This document shows, piece after piece, positions 43,956-54,128 of a stretch of DNA of 64,000 nt (its first letter is position 1; each line of letters starts with the position of its first letter). Under the pieces are notes generated by a model. The model ran no database searches and was not told where the DNA came from. It worked only from the letters and a program-made list of their open reading frames with translations. The DNA is from VSJD01 sp964617825 (GTDB lineage: Bacteria; Verrucomicrobiota; Kiritimatiellia; JAAZAB01): assembly GCA_964617825.1 (NCBI GenBank), contig CAZTWL010000019.1:11846-75845 (forward strand), written 5' to 3'. The position numbers and the translations under genes were made by a program.

Positions 43956-46139
43956 ATGACCATGCAACTGAAGGAAAAAAATTACCAGTTCCGTCAATTG
44001 ATGAATCAGGTCCATTTGCCCGGCCGGCGCGATCCGGCGGCTGTGCCGGCGGATGGCGAAGTCGTCGTTGACCAGACCTGGCAAATTGCGATTGGGGAGC
44101 ATGCCGCGGATCTGACTGTTTTGGGCGCCAAGGATTTGCAGGATTACTTTTTTACCAGCATGGACCTGACCATACCGCTGCGACGCTATGCCGGACGGGA
44201 GCTGGAGACGTTGACCAAAGCGCTGGTGCTGGCGGAAAAAAGCGAACTGGACAAACTTGGTCAAGCGCTGGCGACGCCACGCAGCTATTTGTTCTCCGCC
44301 AGCCGCGAGCGGGTGATTGTTTGCGGCAATGACAGCGCCGGGGTGGCGCAGGGTGGCTATTATCTTGAAGACTTGATGAATTTGCGCGAAGCGCCTTTTT
44401 TGAGCATCCAACGTGCTCCGGTCGAAAGGAAGCCGCTTTTTGCGCCGCGGATGGTGCATTCCGGCTGGGGCATCGACCAGTTTCCCGATGCGCATTTGCA
44501 TGCCATGGCTCATGCCGGTTTCGATTCGGTCCTGCTTTTTGTCAAGGGCGTCGATGAGACCACGGTCGGATATCTCGATTTCAATGACCTGATCGACCGC
44601 GCCGAAAAATTCGGCCTGGGTGTTTATTTTTACAGCTATTTGAATGCGAGCAAGCATCCCGACGAAAAGGATGCGGACGAATATTTCGATCGCGTTTATG
44701 GCGCGGTGTTCCGTCATGCGCCGCGGGCCCGCGGAATCATCCTGGTGGGCGAATCCTGCCGGTTTCCGAGCAAGGATCCGCACGTGGCCCCTTTCCCGGC
44801 GGGCGGATCCGACTCGGGTGTCAGTCGCATTGCCGACGGCCGGGTGTGGGAAGGATTCTGGCCCTGTTACGATTACCCCAAATGGGTCAACGCGGTCAAG
44901 AAAGCGGTCCGCCGCTATGCGCCCAAGGCGGACATCGTTTTCTGGACATACAACTGGGGCTGGGCGCCTAAGGAGGAACGTCTCAAGCTGATCGGGACGC
45001 TGCCGAAGGATATTTCGCTGGAAGTAACCTTCGAAATGTTCGAACAGATCGAATACCAAAAATTCAGCGCCATTGTGCCGGACTATACAATCTCGTTTGC
45101 CGGGCCCGGCAGCTATTTTACTTCCGAAGCGGCTGCGGCTAAAAAGCGGAATCTCCCATTGTATGCCATGACCAATACCGGGGGTATGACCTGGGACGTT
45201 GGGGTGGTGCCATACATTCCCACGCCGCAGCAGTGGTTCAAGCGTTACGCGCAAATGCACCATGCAAGGAAACAATGGAATTTGAGCGGATTGATGGATT
45301 CCCATCATTATGGCTGGTATCCCTCCCCGGTCAGCGAATGCGCCAAGTGGAGTTTCTGGTCGCCGGAAGTCGATCTGGACGAGAAACTGCGCCAGATAGC
45401 AGCGCGCGATTTCAGTCAAAAGGCGGCGCCGCTGGTGGTCAAAGCCTGGGAATTATGGAGCAAAGCGCTGAGCGCCTTTACGCCTTCCAATGAGGATCAA
45501 TATGGCCCTTTGCGCGTCGGCCCATCCTATCCCCTGGTTTTTCATCCGACCTTTCACCCATATGTCGAGCATAAATTACTCATGCCCGAGGTGCCGTATG
45601 CGCACTTCGGCAATCATATTACCTTTGCCTTGTATGAGCCTAATGACCGCCACGGCCAAACCGCCGTCGGCCGGCGGGTCAGCGAGGAGGCCAGGCTCAT
45701 GGCCGGAGCGATCAAGATTTGGGCGCAGGGTGTGGCCCTGATGGAAAAAGCGCTGACGCTGACTCCGGAGCGCAAGTTGGCAAGAGCGGCCAAGATGGCC
45801 GGAGTCGGCAGCTTTTTCCTGAAAGCGCTGATCACCACGCTGCATTGCAAAGAGTGGTGGCTCTTGAACCGGCAACTGCTGGTTCAAGCGGATTTTGCCC
45901 GGGCCGGTAAAATTCTGGATCGGCTGGAAGAAGTCGCCGCCGCCGAATTGGCCAATGCGCAGGATACCATTCCGCTGGTCGAAGCCGATTCGCGCCTGGG
46001 ATGGGAGCCGAGCATGGAGTATATGACCGATCGCAATCATCTTGAGTGGAAAATCGGTCAGGTAAAGAACTTGCTCGAGCGCGTGTTGCCGGACTACCGG
46101 CAGACCCTGCGGGTAAAACCGCTGAAAAACGGTGTATGA
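43956..46139 (+). CDS. Predicted glycoside hydrolase (GH20/67/84-like architecture)
   Basis: A 727-residue protein. The first 130 or so residues resemble the GH20b/zincin-like N-terminal domain found before GH20, GH67 and GH84 barrels (DYFFTSMDLTIPLR, GVAQGGYYLEDLM). A TIM-barrel-like part (about 150-470) has strands such as GFDSVLLFVKG, GIILVGESCRF and ADIVFWTYNWGW. The C-terminal 250 residues are helical. A catalytic pair cannot be named with confidence; E in GESCRF (about 268) is a candidate. No signal peptide, so it is cytoplasmic. AAGGAG is 8 bp before the ATG. Confidence 0.7.
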   Translation: MTMQLKEKNYQFRQLMNQVHLPGRRDPAAVPADGEVVVDQTWQIAIGEHAADLTVLGAKDLQDYFFTSMDLTIPLRRYAGRELETLTKALVLAEKSELDKLGQALATPRSYLFSASRERVIVCGNDSAGVAQGGYYLEDLMNLREAPFLSIQRAPVERKPLFAPRMVHSGWGIDQFPDAHLHAMAHAGFDSVLLFVKGVDETTVGYLDFNDLIDRAEKFGLGVYFYSYLNASKHPDEKDADEYFDRVYGAVFRHAPRARGIILVGESCRFPSKDPHVAPFPAGGSDSGVSRIADGRVWEGFWPCYDYPKWVNAVKKAVRRYAPKADIVFWTYNWGWAPKEERLKLIGTLPKDISLEVTFEMFEQIEYQKFSAIVPDYTISFAGPGSYFTSEAAAAKKRNLPLYAMTNTGGMTWDVGVVPYIPTPQQWFKRYAQMHHARKQWNLSGLMDSHHYGWYPSPVSECAKWSFWSPEVDLDEKLRQIAARDFSQKAAPLVVKAWELWSKALSAFTPSNEDQYGPLRVGPSYPLVFHPTFHPYVEHKLLMPEVPYAHFGNHITFALYEPNDRHGQTAVGRRVSEEARLMAGAIKIWAQGVALMEKALTLTPERKLARAAKMAGVGSFFLKALITTLHCKEWWLLNRQLLVQADFARAGKILDRLEEVAAAELANAQDTIPLVEADSRLGWEPSMEYMTDRNHLEWKIGQVKNLLERVLPDYRQTLRVKPLKNGV

Positions 46140-46182
46140 GTAAACGATCGCAGCGGATTTGCCGGTCCAAGCTTTCCTTTTG

Positions 46183-46212
46183 CCTGGCATAAAAATCCAT
46201 CATTATGGCAGG
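46183..46212. repeat. Imperfect inverted repeat upstream of the DUF4838 genes
   Basis: CCTGGCATAA (46183-46192) and TTATGGCAGG (46203-46212) pair with one mismatch around a 10-bp centre, ending 9 bp before the -35 box below. It could be an operator or an end-of-transcript hairpin. Confidence 0.4.
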
Positions 46213-46220
46213 AATGTCTA

Positions 46221-46250
46221 TTGCTTTTCTTCCGAAAACTTGCCTAGAAT
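46221..46250 (+). promoter_or_regulatory. Predicted promoter of the DUF4838 genes
   Basis: TTGCTT at 46221-46226, 18-bp spacer, TAGAAT at 46245-46250; the ATG of the first DUF4838 gene is 59 bp further on. Confidence 0.5.
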
Positions 46251-46308
46251 GCAAACATAAATTTTGGCCTGCGGTTTTGCCTGCGGCAAGTCGAAAGGAT
46301 ATCGGTCG

Positions 46309-48714
46309 ATGGGATCATTCCTGAGGTGTTGTGCCAGCGTCATGTTGGTGGCCGCATCCGGCGCGACCGTGAACAACATTCCCCTGGTAGAGGACGGGAA
46401 AGCGGTCAGTTGCATCGTCCTCGCGGAGAACGCCGGGCCGGTGGAAAAGCACGCCGCGTCTGAACTGTCGCTTTATCTGGAAAAAGCGACCGGAGCCAAA
46501 GTCGGCATCGGAATTATTCCATCCAAAGCGCTCCATAATATCTACCTTGGGACGGCTGAGGCTAAAAACGTTCCGCGGGGCGCTGCCATCGACGCGGCTG
46601 TTTCCCAACTGAAGGATGATGGCTTCGTTCTTGCCGCCGACAGGGACGGCGTTCGTATCATCGGCAAAAATCCGGTCGGCGCGCTCTATGGCGCTTACGA
46701 AATCCTGAAAAAATATGCCGACATGCGCTGGTTTGCCCCGGGGGCGGCGTTTGAATATTGCCCGAAGCGAACGGCCGTGGCCGTGCCGGAGCAAATTTCG
46801 ATAAATAATCCGTCGTTCAAATATCGTTACATGCGGCTTGACTATGCCAATACCAATTCAAGGATACTCGATACTTGGGATTGGATGGTCCGCAACGGCT
46901 TGACCATCCATGTCGCAAAAAACTCGTATAATCGGTGTTTTAGCGAAGACATGGACAAGCGCGGGGCCAAGATCCACGAGTACAGTTCTTTTTCGACGTT
47001 CCTGAGCGATGATTATTTTGGCGTGCATCCCGAGTACTATTCTGAGATCGACGGCAAACGTCGGCCCCAGCAGATGAAAGGAATGCCCGGGCAGCCGCAG
47101 CCCTGCACCTCCAATCCGAAAGTCGCGGAAATCATGGCGGAATCCATCAACCGGATGCTGGATGTTCCGCCCAGGGGCGGGCAATTCGTGCTTGGCAACA
47201 ACAACGATACGCGCTGGTGCCAGTGCGCCGAATGCGCCAAGATCGATCCGCCGGATGAAAAGCAGAATGAATATGTGAGCACCCGCTATTACACCCTTGT
47301 CAATCGGATAGCCCGTCTGGTTTATATGGCGCATCCGGACGATACCCTCTGGGCCCGCGCCTATCACTGGAATTTTCAGTGTCCGCCGACCGGCATCACG
47401 CCCGATCCCCGTCTGATCGTCGAGTATGCCAACCTATATCGCTGCAATCGTCATTCCATTGACGATCCTAAATGCCGGGGCAATGCGATCTTGCGGGACA
47501 TCTTGCAACGTTGGCTGAAGTTTGAAAATCCAATAACCATTCTTGAATATTACGCATATCAAGGTGCGCCGGCGGAGAACATCGTTGCCAGGGATATTAA
47601 ATATTACAGCCAAATTGGCCTGGCTGGATGCGGTCTTGTCAGCATCCCACCCGACGGGACGTTTCTCCCGGGACGGGAACAGGTTCGCGATAAATGGCTG
47701 AAAGTCTGGCAGTCATATTATGTGGCTGCCAGTCTGCTCTGGAATGTCAATGCCGATTACAACGCGCTTTACGAGGACATGGGATCCAAATATTACGGGG
47801 AAACATGGCCGGTCATGGGCCAATACCGCAAACTGCTCATCCAGGCTTACGAGGAAATCCCAGGCCATCTCGGCTCCAACGGCCGATGCCTGGAAAAGCC
47901 GGGTGTGGAGGCCAAGCTCCTGCAGTTGCTGGCCGAGGCCGAAAAAGCCGCCGGCGACGACCAGGCGGCGCCGGCAAAGATCAAACGGGAAAGGGAATAT
48001 TTGACATCTATTCAAGCTGAGTACGCGAAATACGTTTCCCGGCAAAAGCGGCAGAAGAAAATCAATATCGATCGGCGCTCGGCAAACATTGTCATCGATG
48101 GCAAGTTTGACGAGGAAGACTGGAAGAAAGCCCCTGCCATAACCGGTTTTGTCGCGACGGACGGCAAGACTGCGGCTGATCCGCAGACATTCGTTAAGTT
48201 GCTCTATGACGATGACAACATTTATCTGGCAATTGAAGCCTTGGAGCCCGAGCCGGGTAGAATGAAGATGGGCGTCAAGCAGCGCGACGGCGCCCTATGG
48301 GAAGACAGCGGGCTGGAGCTGTTCATTGCCGCGCAGGGCGTGGATGCCAATTACACGCAGACAATTTTCAATCCCAACGGAACAATTTACGATGCCATCG
48401 TTGTCCCGGTGGCAGCGCAGAGGGCGGATGTAAAATTCGATTCCGGCATTGAGCTCAAGACGAGCATCCTGGCGGACCGATGGGTGGCTGAAATCCGCGT
48501 TCCGACCGCGCCTTTCGGTTGTAAAATCAATGCCGGGGATGTGTGGAATATGAATGTTGGCCGCAGCCGTAACCTGGTTGACGGGAAAAGCCAGCTAAGT
48601 TCCTGGAGCGACGGCGTTTTCCACGGGGCGGAAGCCTTCCGTCCGGTGATTTTCGGCGGTGAGGGATTGCTCGAAGCCGGCGATTATAAGGATTCGGCGA
48701 AGCTTGGTAAATAA
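46309..48714 (+). CDS. Exported DUF4838 protein with CBM9-like domain
   Basis: 801 residues. A signal peptide (about 1-19, MGSFLRCCASVMLVAASGA) is followed by a GH20b-like N-terminal domain with VLAENAG and YGAYEILKKY. The DUF4838 core (about 230-560) carries CQCAECAKIDP, the family hallmark. A CBM9-like beta-sandwich (about 590-790) opens with IVIDGKFDEEDW and has YDAIV and FHGAEAF late. The protein is presumably periplasmic or surface-exposed and would bind a polysaccharide through the CBM9 part; DUF4838 is predicted, not proven, to be a glycosidase. Start 46309 is chosen because AAAGGA lies 8 bp upstream and the signal peptide starts there. The next gene is a paralogue. Confidence 0.82.
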   Translation: MGSFLRCCASVMLVAASGATVNNIPLVEDGKAVSCIVLAENAGPVEKHAASELSLYLEKATGAKVGIGIIPSKALHNIYLGTAEAKNVPRGAAIDAAVSQLKDDGFVLAADRDGVRIIGKNPVGALYGAYEILKKYADMRWFAPGAAFEYCPKRTAVAVPEQISINNPSFKYRYMRLDYANTNSRILDTWDWMVRNGLTIHVAKNSYNRCFSEDMDKRGAKIHEYSSFSTFLSDDYFGVHPEYYSEIDGKRRPQQMKGMPGQPQPCTSNPKVAEIMAESINRMLDVPPRGGQFVLGNNNDTRWCQCAECAKIDPPDEKQNEYVSTRYYTLVNRIARLVYMAHPDDTLWARAYHWNFQCPPTGITPDPRLIVEYANLYRCNRHSIDDPKCRGNAILRDILQRWLKFENPITILEYYAYQGAPAENIVARDIKYYSQIGLAGCGLVSIPPDGTFLPGREQVRDKWLKVWQSYYVAASLLWNVNADYNALYEDMGSKYYGETWPVMGQYRKLLIQAYEEIPGHLGSNGRCLEKPGVEAKLLQLLAEAEKAAGDDQAAPAKIKREREYLTSIQAEYAKYVSRQKRQKKINIDRRSANIVIDGKFDEEDWKKAPAITGFVATDGKTAADPQTFVKLLYDDDNIYLAIEALEPEPGRMKMGVKQRDGALWEDSGLELFIAAQGVDANYTQTIFNPNGTIYDAIVVPVAAQRADVKFDSGIELKTSILADRWVAEIRVPTAPFGCKINAGDVWNMNVGRSRNLVDGKSQLSSWSDGVFHGAEAFRPVIFGGEGLLEAGDYKDSAKLGK

Positions 48715-48774
48715 CCCGAGAGATAATGTCCTCATGAATTCCAAGATAAAAGCATAATCAGAAAGGAAATCGAG

Positions 48775-51744
48775 ATGATGAAAATGATCCGGATGTGTTT
48801 CGCTGGCGCGATCGTGCTGGTCGCGTCCTGCTCGAATGTGCAGAAATATTCCCTGGTGCAGGATGGCAAAACGGTCAGTTGCATCGTCCTGGCCGAGAAC
48901 GCCGGGGCGGTGGAAAAGCATGCCGCCGCCGAATTGGCCGGATTTATGGCGCGGATTACGGGGGCCCCGGCTCCGGTCATCGGCCAAACCCCGGTGGCGG
49001 GACTATATCCGATTTATTTGACCACGGGGGATGCCCCCGGACTCGATACGGAGGGATTCGTGCTCAAGGCCGGGGCGGACGGCTTGCGGATCGTCGGCAA
49101 GCAACCGATCGGCACGCTTTACGGTGTTTATGAAATTCTCAAGGCCTATGGCGGCATTCGCTGGATCACGCCCGGGGCGGACGGCGAATATTTCACCGTC
49201 AAGCCGACTCTTGCCGTGCCGCGGCAGGACAGCATGCACAATCCTTCATTCCGCTGGCGGCGGTTTTTTTGCGGCGGCTGCAATGTGAACTGTCTGACGA
49301 CGAATACCTGGGACTGGATGGTGCGCAATAATATGCGGGTGACCGACGTTAACTCCGCGGCTTTCCGCAAATATCGTGTCTCCGGCGAACCGCATGTCTT
49401 AGGCAAAATCATGGAAGAGCGCGGCGCGCTCAGCGATACGATCGGCTGTTTCAGCGAGTTGCTTGCCGGAATAGGTATCAGCCGCAATTACAAGGAAGGC
49501 TACGCTTATCTTGCGCAAATGTTCACGGAGCATCCGGAGCGGTTTCCGCTGATCAACGGCAAACGTATGCCGTTAACCGGTGACCAGCGCTACCAGCCCT
49601 GCACCTCCAATCCGGATGTCATTAAGATCATGCGCGACAACATTGATGCCTATATTGCCGCCAAGCTTAAGCCGGGCGATGAATATGAGCTTTTAAACGA
49701 TGACGGCACCGGCTGGTGCCAGTGCGAAAACTGCGTCAAGCTCGATCCGGCGGAGGAGAAGAAGTTTGGTTTTGTCAGCACCCGGTTTTGGACTTTCGCC
49801 AATCAACTCCTGGGGCCTTTGGCTAAAAAATATCCGGACATCAAGCTGGGCGCGATCGCCTATCAGAACTTTCAGCGTGCGCCTGTCGGCGTCGTGCCCG
49901 ATAAAAATCTGTTTGTGCTCAAGGCTTACAACCGCCGCTGTTACCGGCACAACCTGGATGATCCCAAGTGCCCGGTCAACCAGGTGTTCTACGAATATTT
50001 CACCGAATGGAGCAAGCTGGGCAACCCGAGTTTCACCTGGGACCAGATCGACGCCTCGGCCTCGGCCTACATGCCCACGGAACACACGTTCATCAACCAA
50101 TTAAAGACGTTTCACAAAATCGGCGTCAACGGCGCCCGACCCGTGCTGGCCCCGCCCGATGGCACCTATGGCAAGCACTATGATGGCACCATGACCAAGG
50201 ATTGCTGGTACGGCATGTGGCAGACACTCTACCTCGCCGCCCAGTTCCTCTGGAATATCGACAGCGACTATGCCGCGCTCAACGAAGAAGCCGGAGCGCT
50301 CTATTACGGCAAAGCCTGGCCGGAGATGAAGGAATATCGCGCTTTGATGATCACCACCGTCACCAATGATCCGGGCTGCTTCGGGTGGGGGCACGGTTCC
50401 CCGGTCGGCCGCCTGCTGACCCAGCCCGGCGTGCACGACAAGCTGAAAAACTTGCTGACCAAAGCCGAGCAATCGGCCAAAGACGATTCCAAGGCGCGGC
50501 TGCATGTGCAGCGCGACCGCACCTTCTTCACCCAAGTTTGGGAAAAGGCGCTAAAGACCTACCTGGAGAATTACCGTGAGCTGCGCATTTATCGCCATAC
50601 CGCGCCTATCAAGATTGACGGCGTTCTTGACGATCCCGACTGGAAAAACGCCGACACCATCACCGGGTTCAAAGCGGACCTGAAAAATATCCCGCAAGAG
50701 ATGCCGCAGACGTTTGTCAAGGTCGTCTATGAGCCCGACTTTATCTATTTCGGCATTGAGGCCATGGAACCGACCCCGGAAAAAATGATGACGCAAATCA
50801 AGAACCGCGACGGGCAGCTTTGGCTTGACAACACGCTGGAGATATTCATCACCCATCCGGATCTCGACGGCAATTACTTTCATCTGATCTTCAACGCCGA
50901 CGGCGTGCTGTATGACGCTTTCAACCGCAAAGCCCAGAAAGCGTCTGACCTGGCGTTTGACTCCCGGGCCGAAATCAAGACCAAGGTGCTCGCGGACCGC
51001 TGGGTCGCCGAAGTCAAAATACCGACCGCGCCCTTGGGGATGCAGGCTTCCGATGGCCAGGTCTGGCGGATCAACGTGGCCCGCGCCCGTGTGCTTACCA
51101 ATAGTTTCAGTGAGACCTCATCCTGGTCAGGCGGCGTGTTTCACGGCGTCGATTATTATCCCACTGTATCGTTCGCCGGGGATCGTGCCCTTGCTCCGGT
51201 ATCCTTTGCTGAAAAAGACACCCGGATATGGAAAAACGGCGGTTTTAATGAGGTGTTCAAGCGAGAGCCCCAAAAGCTCCCCGGTTGGAAACTGGGTGAA
51301 AACGAATTGCTGCCCAGGGACTGGATCATTCAGAGCGAAGCCGGCGAACTGGATATGGTCAAAAACACCGAGGGCGATTATTCCTTGAATCTGAAAAAGG
51401 GCGCCCTTTTTCAATTCAACTGCGGCATGGAGAAGGACTATGCCATTCACTTGCGCGCGAAAGGACACGGCGCCGTCAAGGTCTTGATCTATAACTATCC
51501 GCGCCGCGGCACCAGCGATCAAATCGACGAGGAGGTCCGTAAAAAAGACGGATGCCCGCCGTCCAAAACGCTGGGCGAGGTGCGCGTGGATTCCGACGAA
51601 TGGAAAAACTTCAAATTCACCTATAGCAAGGCCGATGCCATGCATATCAGTGCCCTTGCTTTTGTGCTTGCGGAAGGCAATGTTATGATCGACGACGTAT
51701 ACATGACGCCCGTCAGGATCGCTGCGGGCGCAGCGCCTAAATAG
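48775..51744 (+). CDS. DUF4838-CBM9 lipoprotein with extra C-terminal domain
   Basis: 989 residues, paralogue of the preceding gene. The N-terminus is a lipoprotein signal with lipobox V16-A-S-C19; S20 after the cysteine fits outer-membrane sorting. The GH20b-like part (KTVSCIVLAENAGAVEKHAA) is almost the same as in its neighbour. The DUF4838 core contains CQCENCVKLDP, and the CBM9-like domain (about 600-805) opens IKIDGVLDDPDW. About 180 further residues form another beta-rich domain absent from the neighbour. It may bind a different face of the same glycan. AAAGGA supports the ATG at 48775. Confidence 0.83.
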   Translation: MMKMIRMCFAGAIVLVASCSNVQKYSLVQDGKTVSCIVLAENAGAVEKHAAAELAGFMARITGAPAPVIGQTPVAGLYPIYLTTGDAPGLDTEGFVLKAGADGLRIVGKQPIGTLYGVYEILKAYGGIRWITPGADGEYFTVKPTLAVPRQDSMHNPSFRWRRFFCGGCNVNCLTTNTWDWMVRNNMRVTDVNSAAFRKYRVSGEPHVLGKIMEERGALSDTIGCFSELLAGIGISRNYKEGYAYLAQMFTEHPERFPLINGKRMPLTGDQRYQPCTSNPDVIKIMRDNIDAYIAAKLKPGDEYELLNDDGTGWCQCENCVKLDPAEEKKFGFVSTRFWTFANQLLGPLAKKYPDIKLGAIAYQNFQRAPVGVVPDKNLFVLKAYNRRCYRHNLDDPKCPVNQVFYEYFTEWSKLGNPSFTWDQIDASASAYMPTEHTFINQLKTFHKIGVNGARPVLAPPDGTYGKHYDGTMTKDCWYGMWQTLYLAAQFLWNIDSDYAALNEEAGALYYGKAWPEMKEYRALMITTVTNDPGCFGWGHGSPVGRLLTQPGVHDKLKNLLTKAEQSAKDDSKARLHVQRDRTFFTQVWEKALKTYLENYRELRIYRHTAPIKIDGVLDDPDWKNADTITGFKADLKNIPQEMPQTFVKVVYEPDFIYFGIEAMEPTPEKMMTQIKNRDGQLWLDNTLEIFITHPDLDGNYFHLIFNADGVLYDAFNRKAQKASDLAFDSRAEIKTKVLADRWVAEVKIPTAPLGMQASDGQVWRINVARARVLTNSFSETSSWSGGVFHGVDYYPTVSFAGDRALAPVSFAEKDTRIWKNGGFNEVFKREPQKLPGWKLGENELLPRDWIIQSEAGELDMVKNTEGDYSLNLKKGALFQFNCGMEKDYAIHLRAKGHGAVKVLIYNYPRRGTSDQIDEEVRKKDGCPPSKTLGEVRVDSDEWKNFKFTYSKADAMHISALAFVLAEGNVMIDDVYMTPVRIAAGAAPK

Positions 51745-51815
51745 GCGAGTTTCAAATTGCGGAATATCGGTTGAATTAAACTTGTGTTTGCATAAAAGGG
51801 AACAGGCGGAAAAAC

Positions 51816-54113
51816 ATGAAAAAAAACCAATCCAACAAAAGTCTTGCCTGCAAAGATGACACGGAAATCAAGTTGTCCAACGGCGGCGTGGTGCGAATTG
51901 AAGCGCTCAGCCCGTATATATTCCGTTTCCGGCTGGCAGGAGATGGGCATTTTGTAGAGCCGGGAGTCATTCGTTACGGCGTTTTTCCCGGAGCGAAAGC
52001 CAGGTCAACAGCCAAAGTGAAGAAAGCCAAAGGCCGGGTTTTGATCCAAACCGATGGCGCCGCCATCGAAATAGCTGAAGCTGATGGCACTTTTGTTTTT
52101 TACGATGCCGGCGGCAAGTGTCTGGTGCGTTCGGCTTCCGTGCCGCAAAACATGCCCCGCCGGGGATTTTCCGCCGAGCTGGCGATTGGCCCGCAGGAAA
52201 AGTTTTATGGACTTGGCGATGTCTGCCGCGATCGTTTGAACAAGAGGGGGCATCGGGCTGAAATATGGGTCAAGAACATCTCGTCTTATATTCCGATCCC
52301 ATGGGTGATGAGTACCGGCGGATGGGCCTTGCTGGTCAACAGCACCTGGAAACACGTGATCGATATCGGCCAGGCACAGCCTGACCGGCTGCTTTTCAAG
52401 GGCGAATATTTCGACCGGGGCAACGGTAATCTTGATTTCTACCTTGTCGCCGGCGAAAGCCTGCCGCTGCTGCTGGATCGCTATACTTGGCTTGCCGGCC
52501 GCCCGGCGCTGCTGCCGAAATGGGCGTATGGATTCATGTTCATCAACCGGGAGTTTGACAATATCAACCAGGTTCTCGAAAATGCTTTGCATTTCCGGGA
52601 CCGGAAAATTCCCTGCGATTCGCTCGGTCTCGAGCCGGGCTGGATGGATAATTTTTATAACGGCAAGGTGGACAAAAAGTGGCATCCGGAAAGATTTCCC
52701 ATCCCGAGCTGGGTCAAGAGCAAAACGCATTCATTTGTCGGCGTCATGGATCGCCTGGGTTTCAAGCTCAGTTTGTGGCTGAACTGCGAATATGACGTGA
52801 CCTATGCGGAAGAAAAAATCTGCGTTGAGAAGGAAGATCGCCAATTTCATCTCGATGCCCAGATTCACGACGAACGCTTGTTGGGCCAGTTTCGCCTCGA
52901 TACCTGCACCCAACCCAACCAGTCCTGGTTCGAGCATCTGAAGAAATTTGTCGACCAGGGCGCGTCCGCATTCAAAATGGACGCCCATGCCACGGTGTTC
53001 GAGTTCCCGGATCGCCGGTGGGCCAACGGCCTGGATGACCTGGAAATGCACAATATTTACGGGTTGATCCTGAACAAGCAGATGCACAACGGTTTTGCGG
53101 AATACACCGGCAAACGCCCGATGATCAACGCGGCGACCGGCTATGCCGGCACCCAGCAGTATTCAACCTGCTGGGCGGGCGACACCGGCGGCGGGGAAAA
53201 ACCTCTGGTATGCATTTTAAACCACAGCCTTTCAGGCAATCCGAACGTCAGCTGCGATATGGATATCGAATACAAGGCCGGGATCCATTTCGGATTCTTC
53301 AATCCCTGGTCCATGGTGAACAATTGCTATTTCTGGTTCCAGCCATGGTTCCTCGGCGAGGAGATCGAGGCGATGGCGCGTTATTATGCCCAGCTGCGCA
53401 GCCGGCTGATCCCTTATATTTATTCGACCGCGTATACTGCCCATCTCTCCGGATTGCCGATCGTGCGCCCGATGCCGCTGGCTTTCCCGGATGACCCGAA
53501 ATCCGACGAATTGCTTAAGCAGTTCATGTTCGGCGACGCATTCCTTGTTGCCGCCTTTACCGATCAAGTCCATTTGCCGGAAGGAAAATGGTTTGACTTG
53601 TGGAGCGGCCAATGCCATGAGGGGCCCTGCGACCTGACGTGCCAGGTTCCGGAGGACCGCGGCGGACCGGCTTTTGTGCGTGCCGGGTCCATCATCCCGT
53701 ATGGCCCGGTAATGAGCCATGTCGACCAGAAACCCATGGAATGCGTCGAATTGCACGTTTACCCGTGCGGGAGCAGCCGTTTCACCCTGTTTGAAGACGA
53801 TGGATTGACTTTCGGATATCAAAAGGGCCAGTGCGCCCTGACCGAAATAAAATGCAAAACCTCTCCCGGCTGCGTGGAATTGACGATTTTGCCGCGCCAG
53901 GGCCGTTATGCCGGCATGCCGGAAAAACGCGAATACGATTTGGTCATTCGTTTGGAAAGAATCCCCCGGACCGTCCTGCTGAACCGCGGGGAAGTTCCGG
54001 TGGTCGACGGCAAAGGCAATGGTTGGCGATACGAAACGGATTCCCAAACCGTTTGCTTGAAAGTCAGCGAGGATCCCAAGAGGAAGGATGCAATAGAGAT
54101 CGTATTAAAATAA
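51816..54113 (+). CDS. Glycoside hydrolase family 31
   Basis: A 765-residue GH31 enzyme. An N-terminal galactose-mutarotase-like domain (YGLGDVCRDRLNKRG) leads to the (beta/alpha)8 barrel. The catalytic nucleophile is D389 in FKMDA, and the acid/base is D456 in WAGDTGGG. A C-terminal beta-sandwich contains GEYFD- and FEDDG-type strands. Family members cleave alpha-glucosides, alpha-xylosides or transfer alpha-sugars with retention; specificity is not decidable by eye. There is no export signal, so it is probably cytoplasmic. It is followed within 15 bp by the 1081-residue gene. Confidence 0.93.
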   Translation: MKKNQSNKSLACKDDTEIKLSNGGVVRIEALSPYIFRFRLAGDGHFVEPGVIRYGVFPGAKARSTAKVKKAKGRVLIQTDGAAIEIAEADGTFVFYDAGGKCLVRSASVPQNMPRRGFSAELAIGPQEKFYGLGDVCRDRLNKRGHRAEIWVKNISSYIPIPWVMSTGGWALLVNSTWKHVIDIGQAQPDRLLFKGEYFDRGNGNLDFYLVAGESLPLLLDRYTWLAGRPALLPKWAYGFMFINREFDNINQVLENALHFRDRKIPCDSLGLEPGWMDNFYNGKVDKKWHPERFPIPSWVKSKTHSFVGVMDRLGFKLSLWLNCEYDVTYAEEKICVEKEDRQFHLDAQIHDERLLGQFRLDTCTQPNQSWFEHLKKFVDQGASAFKMDAHATVFEFPDRRWANGLDDLEMHNIYGLILNKQMHNGFAEYTGKRPMINAATGYAGTQQYSTCWAGDTGGGEKPLVCILNHSLSGNPNVSCDMDIEYKAGIHFGFFNPWSMVNNCYFWFQPWFLGEEIEAMARYYAQLRSRLIPYIYSTAYTAHLSGLPIVRPMPLAFPDDPKSDELLKQFMFGDAFLVAAFTDQVHLPEGKWFDLWSGQCHEGPCDLTCQVPEDRGGPAFVRAGSIIPYGPVMSHVDQKPMECVELHVYPCGSSRFTLFEDDGLTFGYQKGQCALTEIKCKTSPGCVELTILPRQGRYAGMPEKREYDLVIRLERIPRTVLLNRGEVPVVDGKGNGWRYETDSQTVCLKVSEDPKRKDAIEIVLK

Positions 54114-54128
54114 GAGGGGCTGATAAAA

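Noticed and set aside
43854..45419. 521-codon minus-strand open frame
   Set aside because: Antisense shadow of the glycosidase gene at 43956-46139, with no conserved motif.
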